Origin: Prado023 sp963753075 | GTDB lineage: Bacteria; Actinomycetota; Actinomycetes; S36-B12; CAIYMF01 | DNA: 64,000 nt | Assembly: GCA_963753075.1 (NCBI GenBank) | Contig: CAVWAR010000012.1 | Location: 1-64,000, forward strand | Reading direction: 5' to 3' | Shown here: positions 1-10,890 of the stretch, one piece after another | Numbering within the stretch: position 1 is the first letter of the stretch | Layout of the letters: every line of letters starts with the position of its first letter | Notes under the pieces: generated by a model | Database searches by the model: none | Seen by the model: the letters and a program-made list of their open reading frames with translations, nothing else | Told to the model about the DNA's origin: nothing | Program-made: the position numbers and the translations under genes

Positions 1-2359
1 TACAAGGACTACGTCCTCACGTTGCTGTTCATGAAGTACGTCTCGGACAAGTACGCAGGTCAGACCCGGACAGCCTGATCGACGTCCCCGACGGCGGCGT
101 CTTCGCCGACATGGTCGCGCTGAAGGGCGACAAGGAGATTGGCGACCGGATCAACAAGATCATCGCCCGGCTCGCCGAGGCCAACGACCTGCAAAAGCGT
201 CATCGACCTGGCCGACTTCAACGACGAGGACAAGCTGGGCAAGGGCAAGGAGATGCAGGATCGGCTGTCCAAGCTGGTCGCGATCTTCGACGGCCTGGAT
301 TTCCGCGCGAACCGGCCGAGGGCGACGACCTGCTGGGCGATGCCTACGAGTACCTGATGCGCCACTTCGCCACCGAGTCGGGCAAGAGCAAGGGGCAGTT
401 CTACACGCCGGCCGAGGTCTCGCGCATCCTGGCCAAGGTGGTCGGCATCAACGGCCAGACCCGCCAGGACCAGACGGTCTACGACCCCACCTGCGGCTCG
501 GGCTCGCTGCTGCTGAAGGCCGCCGACGAAGCGCCGCGTGGCATGACCATCTACGGCCAGGAGAAGGACAACGCCACCTGGGCGCTGCGCAAGATGAACA
601 TGATCTTGCACGGCAACCCCACCGCCGAAATCTGGCAAGGGCGACACGCATCGCCGCTCCCAATTCACGAACGGCGACGGCAGCCTGAAGACGTTCGACT
701 TCGCTGTGGCCAATCCGCCGTTCTCGACCAAGTCGTGGACCAGCGGCTAACCGGAGAGACGAGTTCGGCCGCTTCGAGTATGGCATACCGCCCGAGCCAA
801 GAACGGCGACTACGCCTTCCTGCTGCACGTCCTCAAGTCGCTGAAGAGCACGGGCAAGGCGCGCGATCATCCTGCCGCACGGCGTGCTGTTCCGAGGCAA
901 CGCCGAAGCCGACATCCGCCGCAACCTGATCAAGCACGGCTATCAAGGGCATCATCGGCCTGCCGCCGAACCTGTTCTACGGCACCGGTATCCCCGCCTG
1001 CATCGTCGTCATCGACAAGGAGAACGCCCACGCCCGCACCGGCGTGTTCATGATCGACGCCTGCAAGGGCTTCATCAAGGACGGGCCGAAGAACCGGCTG
1101 CGCAGCCAGGACATCCACAAGATCGTCGACGTCTTCAGCAACCAGACCGAGGTCGAGCGCTACTCGCGCAGGTGCCGATGGCCGAGATCGCCGATCCGAA
1201 GAACGACTACAACCTCAACATGCCCCGCTACATCGACGCCACCGAGCCCGAAGACCTCCAGGACCTGCACGCGCACCTGCACGGCGGCATCCCCGACCGC
1301 GACCTCGACGCTCTGCGCGACTACTGGGAGCCCTTCCCGCAACTTCGCGGCCAGCTCTTCACAGCCCAACCGCCCCGGCTACAGCGACCTCGCCATCGAC
1401 CTGACCGACGTCCAGCAAGCCATGCTCGACGCGCCTGGCTTCAGCAAGCTGCGCGACGACGTGTCGACGATCGTGTCCGACTGGTTCGCGACCCACCGAC
1501 CCAACTGGCCACCATCGACGCCGACACCAACCCCGCCAACCTCATCGCCGCGATGAGCGAGGACCTGCTCGGTCGCTTCGACTCGGTTCCGCTACTCGAC
1601 AAGTACGACGCCTACCAGCAACTCATGACCTACTGGCACGACGTCATGCACGACGACGTCTTCCTCCTCATGAACGATGGCTGGATCAATGCCGCGAAGC
1701 CCCGAAAGACCATCGAGGACAAGGAGCGCAAGCTCTCCGAGGACCCTGACCTGGTACTCGGCACGGGTCGCAAGGCCACCAAGTACAAGATGGACCTCAT
1801 CCCACCTGCCCTCATCGTCGCTCGCTACTTCGCCGACGAACAGGCGCGGGTAGACGAGCTCAACTTGGCTCAGGAAGAAGCGAGCCGAGCAGTTGAGGAG
1901 TTCGTCGAAGAGCACTCCGTCGAAGATGGGCTCCTCGCCGAGGCGATGGACGACGACAAGATCAACAAGGGCCTCGCGTCCAAGCGGCTCCGCGACATTA
2001 GGCGTGACGGCGACCTCGACGAAGTCGAGGCATTGCAGCACCTCGTCAAGCTGTACGACACCGAAGCCGCCCACAAGAAGGCCGCCAAGGAAGCCCAGGC
2101 AGAACTCGACGAGCAGACCCTCCGCCAGTACGGCGACCTCACCGAAGCCGACGTGCAGAGCCTCGTGCTCGAGAGTGGAAAACCAGGATCGCGGGCCGCA
2201 TCGACGCCGAGGTCAACTCACTGACCCTCGCACTGGTCGACCGAATCCAGCAGCTCGGCGAACGCTATGACGAAACCGTGACGACCTCGAGACGAGCCCT
2301 GGAGGCCCTCGAATCGAAGGTTACTGGCCACCTCGCGTGCGATGGGGGTGGAGTCATGA
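1..2359 (+). pseudogene. hsdM: Type I restriction-modification DNA methyltransferase subunit (HsdM), 5'-truncated and frameshifted
   Basis: This is the modification subunit of a type I R-M system, an N6-adenine methyltransferase that pairs with HsdS. The window starts inside the gene, a few tens of codons from the usual start (YKDYVLTLLFMKYVSDKY in frame 1). Joining frames gives a near-full-length HsdM: FYTPAEVSRIL, the SAM-binding motif DPTCGSGSLLLK near 485-520, and the catalytic NPPF motif near 712-722, followed by a long C-terminal region from 1000 to 2350. The frame changes at least eight times (near 190, 320, 640, 750, 800, 870, 945, 1180 and 2340), and protein-level similarity resumes at once after each break. 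The gene ends with TGA overlapping the ATG of hsdS (ATGA). It is either a recent pseudogene or a low-quality consensus. The family assignment is secure; the coding status is not. Confidence 0.85.
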
Positions 2360-3603
2360 CGGGATACGCCAGGTTGCCTAGACTACGGGTGAAGTCGGCA
2401 CGTGCGCTGCGGCATGGATTCCCGGTCCGCTTCAGGAGCGGCCAGGTCGGAGCCTTGCGATTCGTCAGGTCCAGACTTTCGAAGAAAGCCCGGACACGGT
2501 CGTTCATCCGTACGCGGACAACTCATCAGAGGAGGCTGCGGCGCAGGGAGATAGGGGCATCAGAACCCCGACACGGGGAGTCATCTTCAGCCAAGGTCGG
2601 GGCAGCCACTACCTCGAGGCGAAAGCGGGTTCTAGCGCAAGCCAGCTGTATTGACGCCGACATGGATCCCTTCATCGTGGCCGGCCCGGGTGGATCTCCG
2701 GCTCCCTCAGCTGCACTCGATCTTGCGCGCGACTTCAATAATGTCGAGCTGTGAGTGTGCAACGCAAGGAGCGCATTCCAAGCTCAATGCGAGGACGACT
2801 TCCGATACATTGCGCTTCTCATTCCCGCTAGTTAGGCCGAGCAGCGAGCCATCGCTGCGGCCCTGGCCGATGCCGATGGGCTGATCGCGACCCTGGAACG
2901 CCTCATCGTCAAGAAGCAGGCGATCAAGCAGGGCACGATGCAGCAACTCCTCACCGGCAAGACCCGCCTCCCCGGCTTCACGGACGAGTGGGCTGATGTT
3001 CGACTGGGTGATCACGCACAGTGAAGACGGTTGCGCTGTCTCGCGCTCAACTCGGACACGACGTCTCCGTTCGCTCTGCACTATTGGAGATATCCACACA
3101 AGCGATCTATCGTCGATGCCGCTCGGAGCGTTGCCTCGGGTCACCGCGCAGGCAAGGCTGGACGAGCGGGTCGTTCAGCAGGTGACGTGTTTGCAGACGC
3201 GTCCGAAGACCCCGACGGCGTCGGGAAGTCTAGTGGAGATCACACTGGAGGACATCGCCGTCGCCAGCTTACAGCTATCGGGTCTCGACGCGATCTGACG
3301 ACCCAACGATCCGAGGCGATCCCGATTCAAGGCGTATGCTTTCAACCGAGCGTTTCGCGACCAGCTCCATGCGACTCGCGGCGCAGGTACGAGGTTCTCG
3401 CAACCACGGTTCCGACATCAAGCGTGACGTTTGTTTCCGCGGCCTCGACGAGCAAGTGGCAGTTGCGGAGGTGCTGCGCGACACCGAGCTTGAGATCGAA
3501 GCGCTCGGGATCGGCTCACAAAGGCCCGCGCGATCAAGCACGGCATGATGCAGGAGCTGCTCACGGGCCGCATTCGTCTGCCGGTCCGGAGGCGCGCTCA
3601 TGA
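2356..3603 (+). pseudogene. hsdS: Type I restriction-modification specificity subunit (HsdS), heavily frameshifted
   Basis: This is the target-recognition subunit that sets the DNA sequence specificity of the HsdMS/HsdRMS complex. The first target-recognition domain (2356-2830) is scrambled over frames and is hard to read. The central conserved helix is clear from 2839: EQRAIAAALADADGLIATLE, then KQAIKQGTMQQLLTGKTRLP. The second domain shows fragments typical of HsdS, such as HYGDIHT, DVFADASED and KSVEI-like segments, each in a different frame. A second conserved helix follows near 3450-3590 (VAIAEVLRDTELEIEAL, then MMQELLTGRIRLPV). The stop overlaps the ATG of hsdR, the same ATGA coupling seen at hsdM/hsdS, so the three genes form a translationally coupled operon. 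The density of breaks is the highest in the island. Confidence 0.75.
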
Positions 3604-6600
3604 GTGACGTTGGCCAGATCGAGCGCAAGGCCCAGGAGCGCGTCGTCGCAGCTGTTTCGGGACCAGCTTGGCTACGAGTACCTCGGCAACTGGGAGTACC
3701 GCGAGGGCAACGCGAACGTCGAGGTTGAGCTTCTGGCGCAGAACTCTGAAGCGCGTGGCTACGAGCGACAACCTGATCAACAAGGCCTTGACAGCTCCAA
3801 GGCATGCCTCGGTCGGCGGTGGCCATGACTGTACGAGGCGAACCGCGACGTCTATCAGCTGCTGCGCTACGGGGTGAAGGTCAAGCCCGGCGTCGGCGAG
3901 CACAACGAGACCGTCTGGCTGATCGACTGGGAGAACCCGGAGGCGAACCACTTCGCCGTGGCCGAGGAAGTCACGGTCGGCCGGCGAGCACACCAAGCGG
4001 CCCGATGTGGTGCTGTACGTCAACGGCATTGCGGTCGCCACGCTGGAGCTGAAGCGATCGAAGGTTGCGGTCTCGGAGGGCATCCGGCAGACGATCGGCA
4101 ATCAGAGGCCGGAGTTCATCCGGTCGTTCTTCACCACGGTGCAGCTCGTGATGGCCGGCAACGATGTCGAGGGTCTGCGCTACGGCGTGATCGACACCCC
4201 GGAGAAGTACTGGCTGGAGTGGAAGGAGACATCCGACGATCGAGCGAGCCGCTCGATCGGGCGCTGCATGCAGATGTGCTCGAAGGAGCGCCTGCTGGAG
4301 CTCATCCACGACTTCATGGTGTTCGACGCCGGGGTCAAGAAGACTGCCCGGCACAACCAGTACTTCGGTGTCAAGGCCGCGCAGGACCGCGTCGCGCAAG
4401 CGTGAGGGCGGCATCATCTGGCACACCCAGGGGTCGGGCAAGAGCCTGACGATGGTCTGGCTGGCCAAGTGGATCCGTGAGCACCAGGACGACGCGCGGG
4501 TGCTGCTGATCACCGACCGCACGGAGCTCGACGAGCAGATCGAGAAGGCGTCTTCAACGGCGTCAACGAGGAGATCTACCGCACCAACATCGGGTGCCGA
4601 CCTGATCGGCACCCTCGAACCCGAGCGAGCCGTGGCTGATCTGCTCGCTGGTCCACAAGTTCCGCGGCTCCGAGGATGAGACGACCGTGACGAAGCCGAG
4701 GCAGGACTTCATCGATGAGCTCAAGCGCAGCGATCCCGAAGGATTTCCACGCCAAGGGCAACCTGTTCGTCTTCGTGGACGAGGCGCACCGCACCCAGTC
4801 GGGCAAGATGCACGACGCGATGAAGCAGCTGCTGCCCGAGGCGATGTTCATCGGCTTCACCGGCACGCCGCTGCTCAAGGCCGACAAGGCAGACCAGCAT
4901 CGAGACCTTCGGCTCGTTCATCCACACCTACAAGTTCGACGAGGCCGTCGAGGACGGCGTGGTGCTCGACCTGCGCTACGAGGCCCGCAACATCGACCAG
5001 AACCTGACTTCGCACGCGAAGGTCGACACAGTGGTTCGAGGCCAAGACCAAGGGCATGACCGACCTGTCCAAGGCCGAGCTGAAGAAGCGCTGGGGCACG
5101 ATGCAGAAGGTCGCTCAGCTCCGAGCCCCGCGCTCGAGCAGATCGTCAACGACATCCTGCTCGACATGGAGACCAAGCCCCGCCTGATGGACGGGCGCGG
5201 CAACGCCATGCTCGTCGGGTCGAGCATCTACCAGGCCTGCAAGTTCTACGAGCTGTTCTGCCAGGCCGGCTTCAAGGGCAAGTGCGCCATCGTCACCAGC
5301 TACGAGCCGCAACGCCGGCGACATCTCCAAGGAAGACTCCGGCGAAGGGCACGACCGAGAAGCTCCGCCAGTACGACATCTACCGGCAGATGCTGGCCGA
5401 TCACTTCGATGAGCCCGAGGACGCTGCCGTGGGCAAGGTCGAGCAGTTCGAGAAGGAGGTCAAGGAGCAGTTCATCAACGAGCCCGGCCAGATGCGGCTG
5501 CTGATCGTGGTCGACAAGCTGCTGACCGGCTTCGACGCCCCCAGCGCCACTTACCTCTACATCGACAAGAAGATGCAGGACCACGGCCTGTTCCAGGCGA
5601 TCTGCCGCGTCAACCGCCTCGACGGCGACGACAAGGACTACGGCTACATCATCGACTACCGCGACCTGTTCAACTCCCTCGAGACGGCCATCACCGACTA
5701 CACCAGCGGCGCGCTCGACGGCTACGACGAAGAGGACATCGAAGGGCTGCTCTCCGACCGGATCGACAAGGCCCGCGAGGACCTCGACGAGGCGCTCGAG
5801 AAGATCCGCGCGCTCTGCGAACCGGTCGCGCCGCCGAAGGGCACCCTGCAGTACCAGCAGTACTTCTGCGCCACCGAGCAGGGCAACGCCGAGCAGCTCA
5901 AGGCCAACGAACCGAAGCGGGTCGAGCTGTACAAGCAGTCGCCGCCGCTGACTCGCGCCTACGCCAACCTCGCCAACGAGATGGCCGCCGCCGGCTACAC
6001 GCGACGCCGAGGCCGCCGCGATCAAGGCCGAGGTCGCCCACTACGCCGACGTGCGCGACGAAGTGAAGCTCGGCGCTGGCGAGGACGTCGACTTCAAGCA
6101 GTACGAAGCCGGGCATGCGGCACCTGCTCGACACCTACATCAGCGCCGAACCGTCCGAGACGTCTCCGACTTCGAAGACACCGGCCTGATCCAACTCATC
6201 GTCCAGCTCGGCGCCGGCGCGATCGACAAGCTGCCGGAAGGCATCAAGAAGGACCCCGAGGCCGTCGCCGAGACGATCACCAACAACATGCGCAAGGTGA
6301 TCATCGACGAGCGGCCGCTGAACCCGAAGTACTACGACAAGATGTCCGAGCTCCTCGACGCCATGCTCGAAGAACGCCGCAAGGGCGCGCTGGACTACAA
6401 GGCAGTACCTCGCCAAGCTGCTCGAACAGGCCAGCCAAGCTCGGCAAGGGCGAGTCCGACACCGAGTATCCCGAGTGGGCCGACAACGGTGCGCGCAAGG
6501 CCCTGGTCGACTTCTTCGCCCGGACGACGCACCTGGCCATCGAGGTCGACACGGCCGTCCTGCACACCAAGCCCGACTGCATGGGTCGGCAACTCGATGA

Positions 6601-6709
6601 AGGAGACGACTCGTCAAGCGACGCCATCCGGAGCGACGCTGCCCGCTGACTTTGAGCGCGACTCGACGAACTGTTCGAACTGGTGAAGGCGCGCCATGAG
6701 TACCGCTAG
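3600..6709 (+). pseudogene. hsdR: Type I restriction endonuclease subunit R (HsdR), frameshifted
   Basis: This is the motor and nuclease subunit of the type I system, which translocates DNA by ATP hydrolysis and cuts it. Its reconstructed length of about 1035 codons fits the family. The N-terminal nuclease domain contains DVVLYVNGIAVATLELKRSK near 4003-4062, the (E)xK core of the PD-(D/E)xK fold. The SF2 helicase motifs follow: the Walker A segment HTQGSGKSLTMVWLAKW near 4424, VDEAHRTQSGK near 4775 and GFTGTPLL near 4854. The longest undamaged stretch (about 5350-6000) covers the second RecA domain and reads LTGFDAPSATYLYIDKK. At least ten frame changes interrupt the rest. The start is the ATG inside the hsdS stop overlap. 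The last codons overlap the next gene by 14 nt. Confidence 0.85.
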
Positions 6710-7427
6710 CGCCTACCTCACCGTTCGCGGGCATCGACGTCGACGTCGTCTACAAGGACATCAAGAACCTCCACATCGGCGTCTACCCGCCCGTGGGCCG
6801 CGTCCGGGTCGCCGCACCCGACCGCCTCGATGATGACCAGGTGCGCCTGGCCGTCGTCCAGCGACTGCCGTGGATCAAGCGGCAGCGCAAGCAACTCCAG
6901 GCCGCTGATCGGCAGTCCGAACGCGAGATGGTCACCGGCGAGTCGCACTACGTCTGGGGCGTCCGCGCTACCGCCTGAAGGTCGTCGAGCGACCCGGACG
7001 TGCGCACATCGAGCATGACGGCGAACGGCTGGTCCTCTACGTGCCCGCAGGCACGCGCGTCGCAGCAAGCGCCGGCGAGTGCCTCGATCGCTGGTACCGG
7101 ACACAGCTTCGCAGCGAAGCTCCCCGCGCATCATCGCCAAGTGGGAGCGAGCGGATGGAGTGTCAGGTACCCAGATGGAGCATCCGCCGCATGAAGACCA
7201 AGTGGGGCTCCTGCAACCGCGAGACTGGCCACATCTGGTTCAACGTCGAACTCGCCAAGAAGCACCCGACTGCCTGGAGTACATCGTCGTCCACGAGATG
7301 ACCCACTACCTCGAGCGCGGACCACGGCGAGCGCTTCACCAAGCTCATGGACGGCTTCATGCCGGACTGGCGCAGCCGCCGCGACCACCTCAACGAGTCG
7401 CCGCTCGCGCAGGAGGTCTGGACGTGA
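6696..7427 (+). pseudogene. YgjP-like (DUF45) zinc metallopeptidase, frameshifted
   Basis: This is a predicted zinc metallopeptidase of the YgjP/DUF45 family, often found directly behind hsdR. The reconstructed protein is about 240 residues. It carries the family block RMKTKWGSCN near 7190 and the zinc-binding helix VVHEMTHYLE near 7285-7314 (HExxH), followed by the (D)HGERF segment that supplies the third ligand. Its ATG lies within the last codons of hsdR, so the two are probably cotranslated. At least four frame changes (near 6725, 6970, 7120 and 7270-7320) break it. Its biological role is unknown; the context suggests a maturation or toxin-like accessory of the restriction system. That is inference only. 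Confidence 0.75.
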
Positions 7428-7613
7428 AGGGAGTCCTCAGGCGGTCGTGAGGCGCGCGAGGCCGACTGGGCAGAGCGCTCTCATCGTTCGGCAGTCCCAT
7501 GCGGTCAGGGACGCATTGCGTAGGGTGGTGCCCGATTCAACTCGGGGTGCGGGGCCAACAAGGAGGACGGGGGACGCGATTCGGGCATTCAGTGCTCGCT
7601 GGCCGGGGTTCGC

Positions 7614-9403
7614 GTGGAACGGCTCAGGGGGTTCAACAATGTCGCCCTCGGCCTTCAGCGACCGCATCTGTTCCTCGTCGGGCCGAACAACGCTGGCAAG
7701 TCATCATTGCTGCGGATCATCGACTGGGCGCTCAACCAGGCGGACGAATCACTTCTGGATGGCCGACGGAGCCTCTTCGCGCGAGGAGCTCGAGCTGCTC
7801 CTCCCGGCATCGGACGCAGGGGGCCGCGCGAGACGGATCACACTTGACGTGACAATCGCCGACGGGCGGAGGCGCAAGAGGTTTCTGGCGACTGGCGGGA
7901 CGGCCACGATCAGGCTCAAGGTGCGACAGGACCTGCTCCGCCCATTTGGGTCCCCCCCGGCGTGGCGAGTCAGAGACATCCGAACCCAGAGCATTGGAAC
8001 TCCTCGATGCCCTTCGTCAGCAGCAACGATTCGTCTACGTCCCAAGCGCACGAGATGCTGCTTCCTCACGCTTTCGCGACGCCCTCGTCAGCCAAGCCAC
8101 GGAACTGTTGACGGAGGCGCTTACACAAACCACCAGCGGACGACCCGGCAAGTTGGTCAGTTCTACCCAGTCCTCTGTCGCGAAGCTGTCCTCGAATGCC
8201 CAGGAAGCAGTTGGGGAGCTTCTTCCAGGAGCTCACATCACAGGCTGAGGGCCTGTTCAACACCGCTGCTCTGGAAGTCGACCTCTCTGTCGAGGCGGTC
8301 GTGGGGCTGCTCGCGGACGGCACACAGCTGCGCCTTGCGACGGGCAGCACGACGTCAATGGGGTTCCGGCCCACGAGGTTGGCTCGGGACTCCAGTCACT
8401 CCTGTTTGTCGGCTTGATGAGGTCCGCGTCGCGAGTGGGGGATGCGGAGGTCGTCCTGCTGCTGGAGGAGCCGGAGACCTTCCTTCATCCAGCAGCGCAA
8501 CGAGAGCTCGCGCAGGCGCTACTTGATTCGCCAGATCTCAAGTTCATCGCATCAACGCACAGCGCCGCGATGCTGGATGAAGTGACGGCGGGCGACGTCG
8601 TCCTGCTTCGGAATCACCGAGTCTTTGAACCCACTGCCCTTGATCCGTCGCGAAGTGAGATCGACTCAGCGTTCATGTCCGGGCAGGGAGCAGAAGCGGT
8701 CTTCGCGCGGTCGGAGTGCTCGCTGTTGAGCGGCCCTGGGGACCTAGCCGTGTTCGAGCAGCTCCGTCGACGGGTCGCGCGCCTGCCCCACATGAGTCGG
8801 GTCGCAAGCCGACTCGCGGTGGTGCAGGTTGGTGGCTGCGAACGCTTCGCGCCCTGGATTCGTTTGCTTCGTGGCTACGTCGATCAGGTCGGGGCTGAGG
8901 CCATTTCGTGGTTTGCCTTGGCTGACGGTGACGCAGGCAAGCGCCTGCGTGCGGGGCTTCGGGAGGCAAAGGTAACGGTTCCAGATCCAGTCAGCCATGC
9001 GATCGACGCCAGCGTCCGCGCGTATGTGGCGCACGATGTGAAGGAGCACGTCGAGGAAGTGGCGAGCGTCAACAGGGCCGCCCGCGAGGCAAACCTCAGA
9101 GCGGCCTTGTTGCCCTTCGACCTCGAATACTCACTCTTGGCCAATGCCGCCCCGCAGGACGTGGCCTCCTACGCGAAGCGGTTCGATCAGCCCGCCGACA
9201 CAGGTCTGGAGTTGGCGCACAAGCTTCGATCAGTATTCAGCGAGGATCGCCGAAAGAATCCGCCGAAAGCCGATTGGATGCGTGGCTACATCGCGGAACG
9301 AGCGCCATTCGCGGACCTGCATCCACAAGTGCGGCACGTGCTTAGGGAGTGGCTGACGCCAGCCTTGGAGGGCCAAGCGGTTCCCGAAGAACTTCACCCC
9401 TGA
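7614..9403 (+). pseudogene. OLD-family ATPase/TOPRIM endonuclease-like protein, frameshifted in its N-terminal half
   Basis: This resembles OLD (overcoming lysogenisation defect) nucleases, ABC-type ATPases fused to a TOPRIM nuclease and common in phage defence. The N-terminus reads VERLRGFNNVALGL, then the Walker A segment FLVGPNNAGKSSLLR near 7674-7718. After breaks near 7750, 7945, 8215 and 8380, the gene is intact from about 8390 to its stop. The intact part carries the ABC Walker B/D-loop motif VVLLLEEPETFLHP, the switch motif FIASTHSAAML, and a TOPRIM-like acidic motif in ALADGDAG near 8915. The exact start is unclear: GTG at 7614 is the first good in-frame candidate, and an AAGGAGGA box lies about 50 nt further up. 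It follows the restriction genes on the same strand and may be the last gene of the defence operon. Confidence 0.7.
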
Positions 9404-9812
9404 ACCGAAGCCGATCGGTGCCTTCTGATCGCGTGGCGCGGGTCGCGTCGGCAGGCGGTGAGAGCCTGGCCGCAAATTGGCGCGACGCGGCATTCCGCCG
9501 CAAGCGCGCTGTGTAGGCGGGCGTCTCCGCTAGATAGGGGGCGGCGCCACTGCGTCGTGAACGAGTTCAACCAGGTGGCCGCCTGCGCGCCTGACATCAG
9601 CGAGCGCCGCTGAAGTCTGCTGACCTGCGGAATCCTCCCAGAGCGCGCGGCTCTCTGCAGCCACTTCTCGACCGGATGATGCCCCGCAGCACTTGAGCGG
9701 ACGTGAGCGGCCCCCAGCGGTCTGACGGACCCCCGTTGGTGTACGGGTTGGTGTACAAGGCCGAATCCGGCCGTGGTTGCGGCCCCAAACCACCCCCTGA
9801 CCAGCCACGTTG
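9404..9812. other. Non-coding stretch between defence island and tRNA-Arg
   Basis: I see no convincing gene in these 409 bases. Short open frames exist on both strands, but none has a ribosome binding site or a recognisable family. The stretch lies just downstream of the 3' end of the minus-strand tRNA gene, where integrative elements usually insert. It contains a 10-bp direct repeat (9735-9756) and a small GGCCG-AATC-CGGCC hairpin at 9759-9772 that could end tRNA transcription. Confidence 0.5.
9735..9756. repeat. Two GTTGGTGTAC direct repeats beside the tRNA 3' end
   Basis: The 10-mer GTTGGTGTAC occurs at 9735-9744 and again at 9747-9756, a 12-bp period. It lies about 60 bp downstream of the tRNA-Arg 3' end. 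Short direct repeats of this spacing next to a tRNA resemble arm-type binding sites of tyrosine integrases. That role is inferred, and no integrase gene is visible in the window. Confidence 0.4.
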
Positions 9813-9885
9813 TGCGCCCGGAGGGACTCGAACCCCCAACCGACCGGGTAGAAACCGGTTGCTCTATCCATTGAGCTACGGGCGC
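9813..9885 (-). tRNA. tRNA-Arg (anticodon UCU)
   Basis: Read on the minus strand this 73-base sequence folds into a full cloverleaf. The acceptor stem is GCGCCCG paired with CGGGCGC, followed by discriminator A. The D arm contains GCTC/GAGC. The anticodon stem ACCGG/CCGGT closes the 7-base loop TTTCTAC, giving anticodon TCT (AGA, arginine). The T arm holds the loop TTCGAGT with one G-U pair in its stem. No CCA is encoded. The 3' end faces the defence island, the usual geometry for island insertion at a tRNA. Confidence 0.95.
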
Positions 9886-10100
9886 AGGGCGCAGGTAGCC
9901 CCACCCCCGTCGCCGCCCAGGTGCCGGTGCCACGCGTGGAGTCGAGCCATGTGCCGTGGCAATTGTATCGACGTCCCCCCAGGCCCCTGCCGGTTCGAGC
10001 GGGCGGGCATTCGACAGATGGCAACGACAGCCCAGCCCGCGCCAACTCGTCTACGGTGTCACCGACCCGAGGATGTGGGCCCAGCCCCAAGGAGACCGAC

Positions 10101-10841
10101 GTGAGCGATCCAGCATTCGTCGGCATCGACCTCGCGTGGGGCGTGCGGGCCCGCACCGGCCTCGCAGTCGTCGATTCCGCGGGCTCGCTGGTCGACTCAG
10201 CGTCCGTGCGCTCGGACGAGGACATCGATGCATGGCTTGACCGCACAGCGCAGACGCCGGTGGTCGTTGCCATCGACGCTCCGCTCGTCGTGGCCAACGC
10301 CACCGGGCAACGACCCTGCGAGCGGATGGTCTCTGAGCAGTTTGGCCGCTTCGGGGCCTCGTGCCACACCTCGAACCTGGGTCGGTCGTGGTTCAACCCT
10401 CCTCGCGGTGCGACCCTCTCCGACCGCCATGGATGGGACCTGGACGCCGCGCGGGTGGGCAGCGAGCAGCATCCGGTGGCCATCGAGGTCTACCCCCATC
10501 CGGCGATGGTGGCCCTGTTCGCCCTGGACCGGGTCATTCCCTACAAGGGCAAGGCTGGCCGGAGCGTGGACTCCCGGCGATCCGCATTCCGGGATCTGAT
10601 CGGCCACATGAACGGAATCCGCCCGCTGGAGCTGGGCACATCGGATCGCTGGGGAGCCCTCGGCTCCGCTGTCGATCTCGCCTCCCGACAGGTCGACCTC
10701 GACCAGATCGAGGACGAGATCGATGCCATCTTCTGCGCCCACCTCGCCTGGCTCTGGCACCACGAACGCGACTCGATGCAGGTGTTCGGCGACCCAGCGA
10801 CCGGCTCGATCGTGACTCCGGTGCTGCACCAGTCGCGATGA
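10101..10841 (+). CDS. DUF429 domain protein (predicted RNase H-fold nuclease)
   Basis: This is a 246-residue protein of the DUF429 family, which is predicted to have an RNase H-like nuclease fold. No pathway is established. The N-terminal FVGIDLAWGVRARTGLAVVD supplies the conserved acidic residue, VVAIDAPL the second strand, and AIEVYPHPAMVALF with the following PYKGKAGR segment the family core. The GTG start at 10101 is preceded by AAGGAG at a good distance; open frame extends further upstream but lacks a better site. It stands alone between the tRNA and a small coiled-coil gene. The gene is intact and its base use matches the rest of the chromosome, in contrast to the island on its left. 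Confidence 0.75.
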   Translation: MSDPAFVGIDLAWGVRARTGLAVVDSAGSLVDSASVRSDEDIDAWLDRTAQTPVVVAIDAPLVVANATGQRPCERMVSEQFGRFGASCHTSNLGRSWFNPPRGATLSDRHGWDLDAARVGSEQHPVAIEVYPHPAMVALFALDRVIPYKGKAGRSVDSRRSAFRDLIGHMNGIRPLELGTSDRWGALGSAVDLASRQVDLDQIEDEIDAIFCAHLAWLWHHERDSMQVFGDPATGSIVTPVLHQSR

Positions 10842-10878
10842 GCTGCCCTGCCGCTGAGGATCCCGCGACTCGGGTGAC

Positions 10879-10884
10879 TACATT
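10879..10884 (+). promoter_or_regulatory. -10 box TACATT of a probable leaderless promoter
   Basis: TACATT lies 6 nt upstream of the ATG at 10891, so transcription should start at or next to the start codon. There is no Shine-Dalgarno sequence. No clear -35 is seen. Confidence 0.4.
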
Positions 10885-10890
10885 GAACGT

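Noticed and set aside
9597..9839. Minus-strand frame running out of the tRNA gene, possibly an integrase start
   Set aside because: It begins inside the tRNA and shows no integrase motifs; such frames often arise by chance at tRNA 3' ends.
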